64,000 nt of DNA from Streptomyces sp. RFCAC02 (GTDB taxonomy: Bacteria; Actinomycetota; Actinomycetes; Streptomycetales; Streptomycetaceae). A program made the translations under genes and the position numbers. The stretch covers positions 5,799,501 to 5,863,500 of the forward strand of contig NZ_SAUH01000001.1 in the NCBI RefSeq assembly GCF_004193175.1, in the 5' to 3' direction. Below, in pieces: positions 63,879 through 64,000 of the stretch; position 1 is the first letter of the stretch, and every line of letters starts with the position of its first letter. The notes beneath the pieces were generated by a model. It did no database searches. It saw only the letters and a program-made list of their open reading frames with translations, and had not been told where the DNA came from.

Positions 63879-64000
63879 GGCGGACGGGCCTCCCGTGGTG
63901 GGTGCGGCGGTGATCGCCGACGGTTCGTGATCGGACGTGGGGGAGTGTGTGCGGATCGATCGTGCCACGCCCCCGCACAACAGGACCCCGGGCGGCCGAC

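Overview
The window looks like chromosomal DNA from a Streptomyces or close relative. Base composition is very GC-rich with the third-position GC bias usual for this group. GTG starts, 4-nt stop/start overlaps, Tat-type signal peptides, ROK/LacI/IclR/XRE-MmyB regulators and a complete hut pathway all fit. No ribosomal operon, CRISPR array or intact transposon is visible.

Layout, left to right. (1) 1-7279 is a polymorphic-toxin island. A WXG100-like N-terminal protein runs off the left edge. A membrane Ser/Thr kinase follows, then a 1474-residue RHS protein whose tip looks like an ADP-ribosyltransferase, then an overlapping probable immunity gene. The two WXG100-type genes are inverted paralogues on either side of the kinase. 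(2) 8034-9951 is arsC/arsR/acr3 arsenic resistance. An XRE-MmyB regulator divergent from a zinc alcohol dehydrogenase follows. (3) 12826-18576 is a plant-polysaccharide (arabinan/pectin side chain) locus: GH27, a LacI regulator, GH51 arabinofuranosidase and a secreted SGNH rhamnogalacturonan acetylesterase. (4) 19796-24701 holds a translationally coupled set of three PLP enzymes: a fold-III decarboxylase, a cysteine-synthase/rhodanese fusion and a class V aminotransferase. A methyltransferase follows. Zur-like boxes lie upstream of the first gene and upstream of the methyltransferase, so I read this as a possible zinc-regulated metallophore or sulfur-transfer pathway. (5) 24870-31486 has an ECF sigma factor with a SnoaL-like tail, a nitroreductase, a serine hydrolase, a NarL-type two-component system, a cupin and a truncated AsnC remnant.

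(6) 31530-39215 is the histidine utilization (hut) cluster: hutH, hutI, hutG and hutU, framed by two IclR regulators with similar inverted-repeat operators. (7) 39470-41302 is a second arsenic locus (arsR and an ArsO-like flavoprotein). (8) 41600-42676 is the scar of an integrative element at a tRNA-Pro(GGG) gene, with duplicated att core and a frameshifted tyrosine integrase. (9) 42753-45276 carries a lipase-maturation-factor protein and a CE7 acetyl esterase. (10) 45365-51539 is a nickel-type ABC importer operon (nikABCDE-like) preceded by a Nur-box-like palindrome and ending in a coupled luciferase-like monooxygenase. (11) 51555-53839 encodes envelope proteins. (12) 53968-57917 is the xylose pathway (ROK regulator, xylB, divergent xylA). 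(13) 57982-63878 has an alpha/beta hydrolase, a second ROK regulator, a TerC protein and a GH95 glycosidase.

The strongest leads are the Zur-box-flanked PLP operon, the RHS toxin/immunity pair with its inverted paralogue, the Nur-like box on the nik operon and the paired hut operators. All family calls come from reading motifs by eye; no database search was possible.
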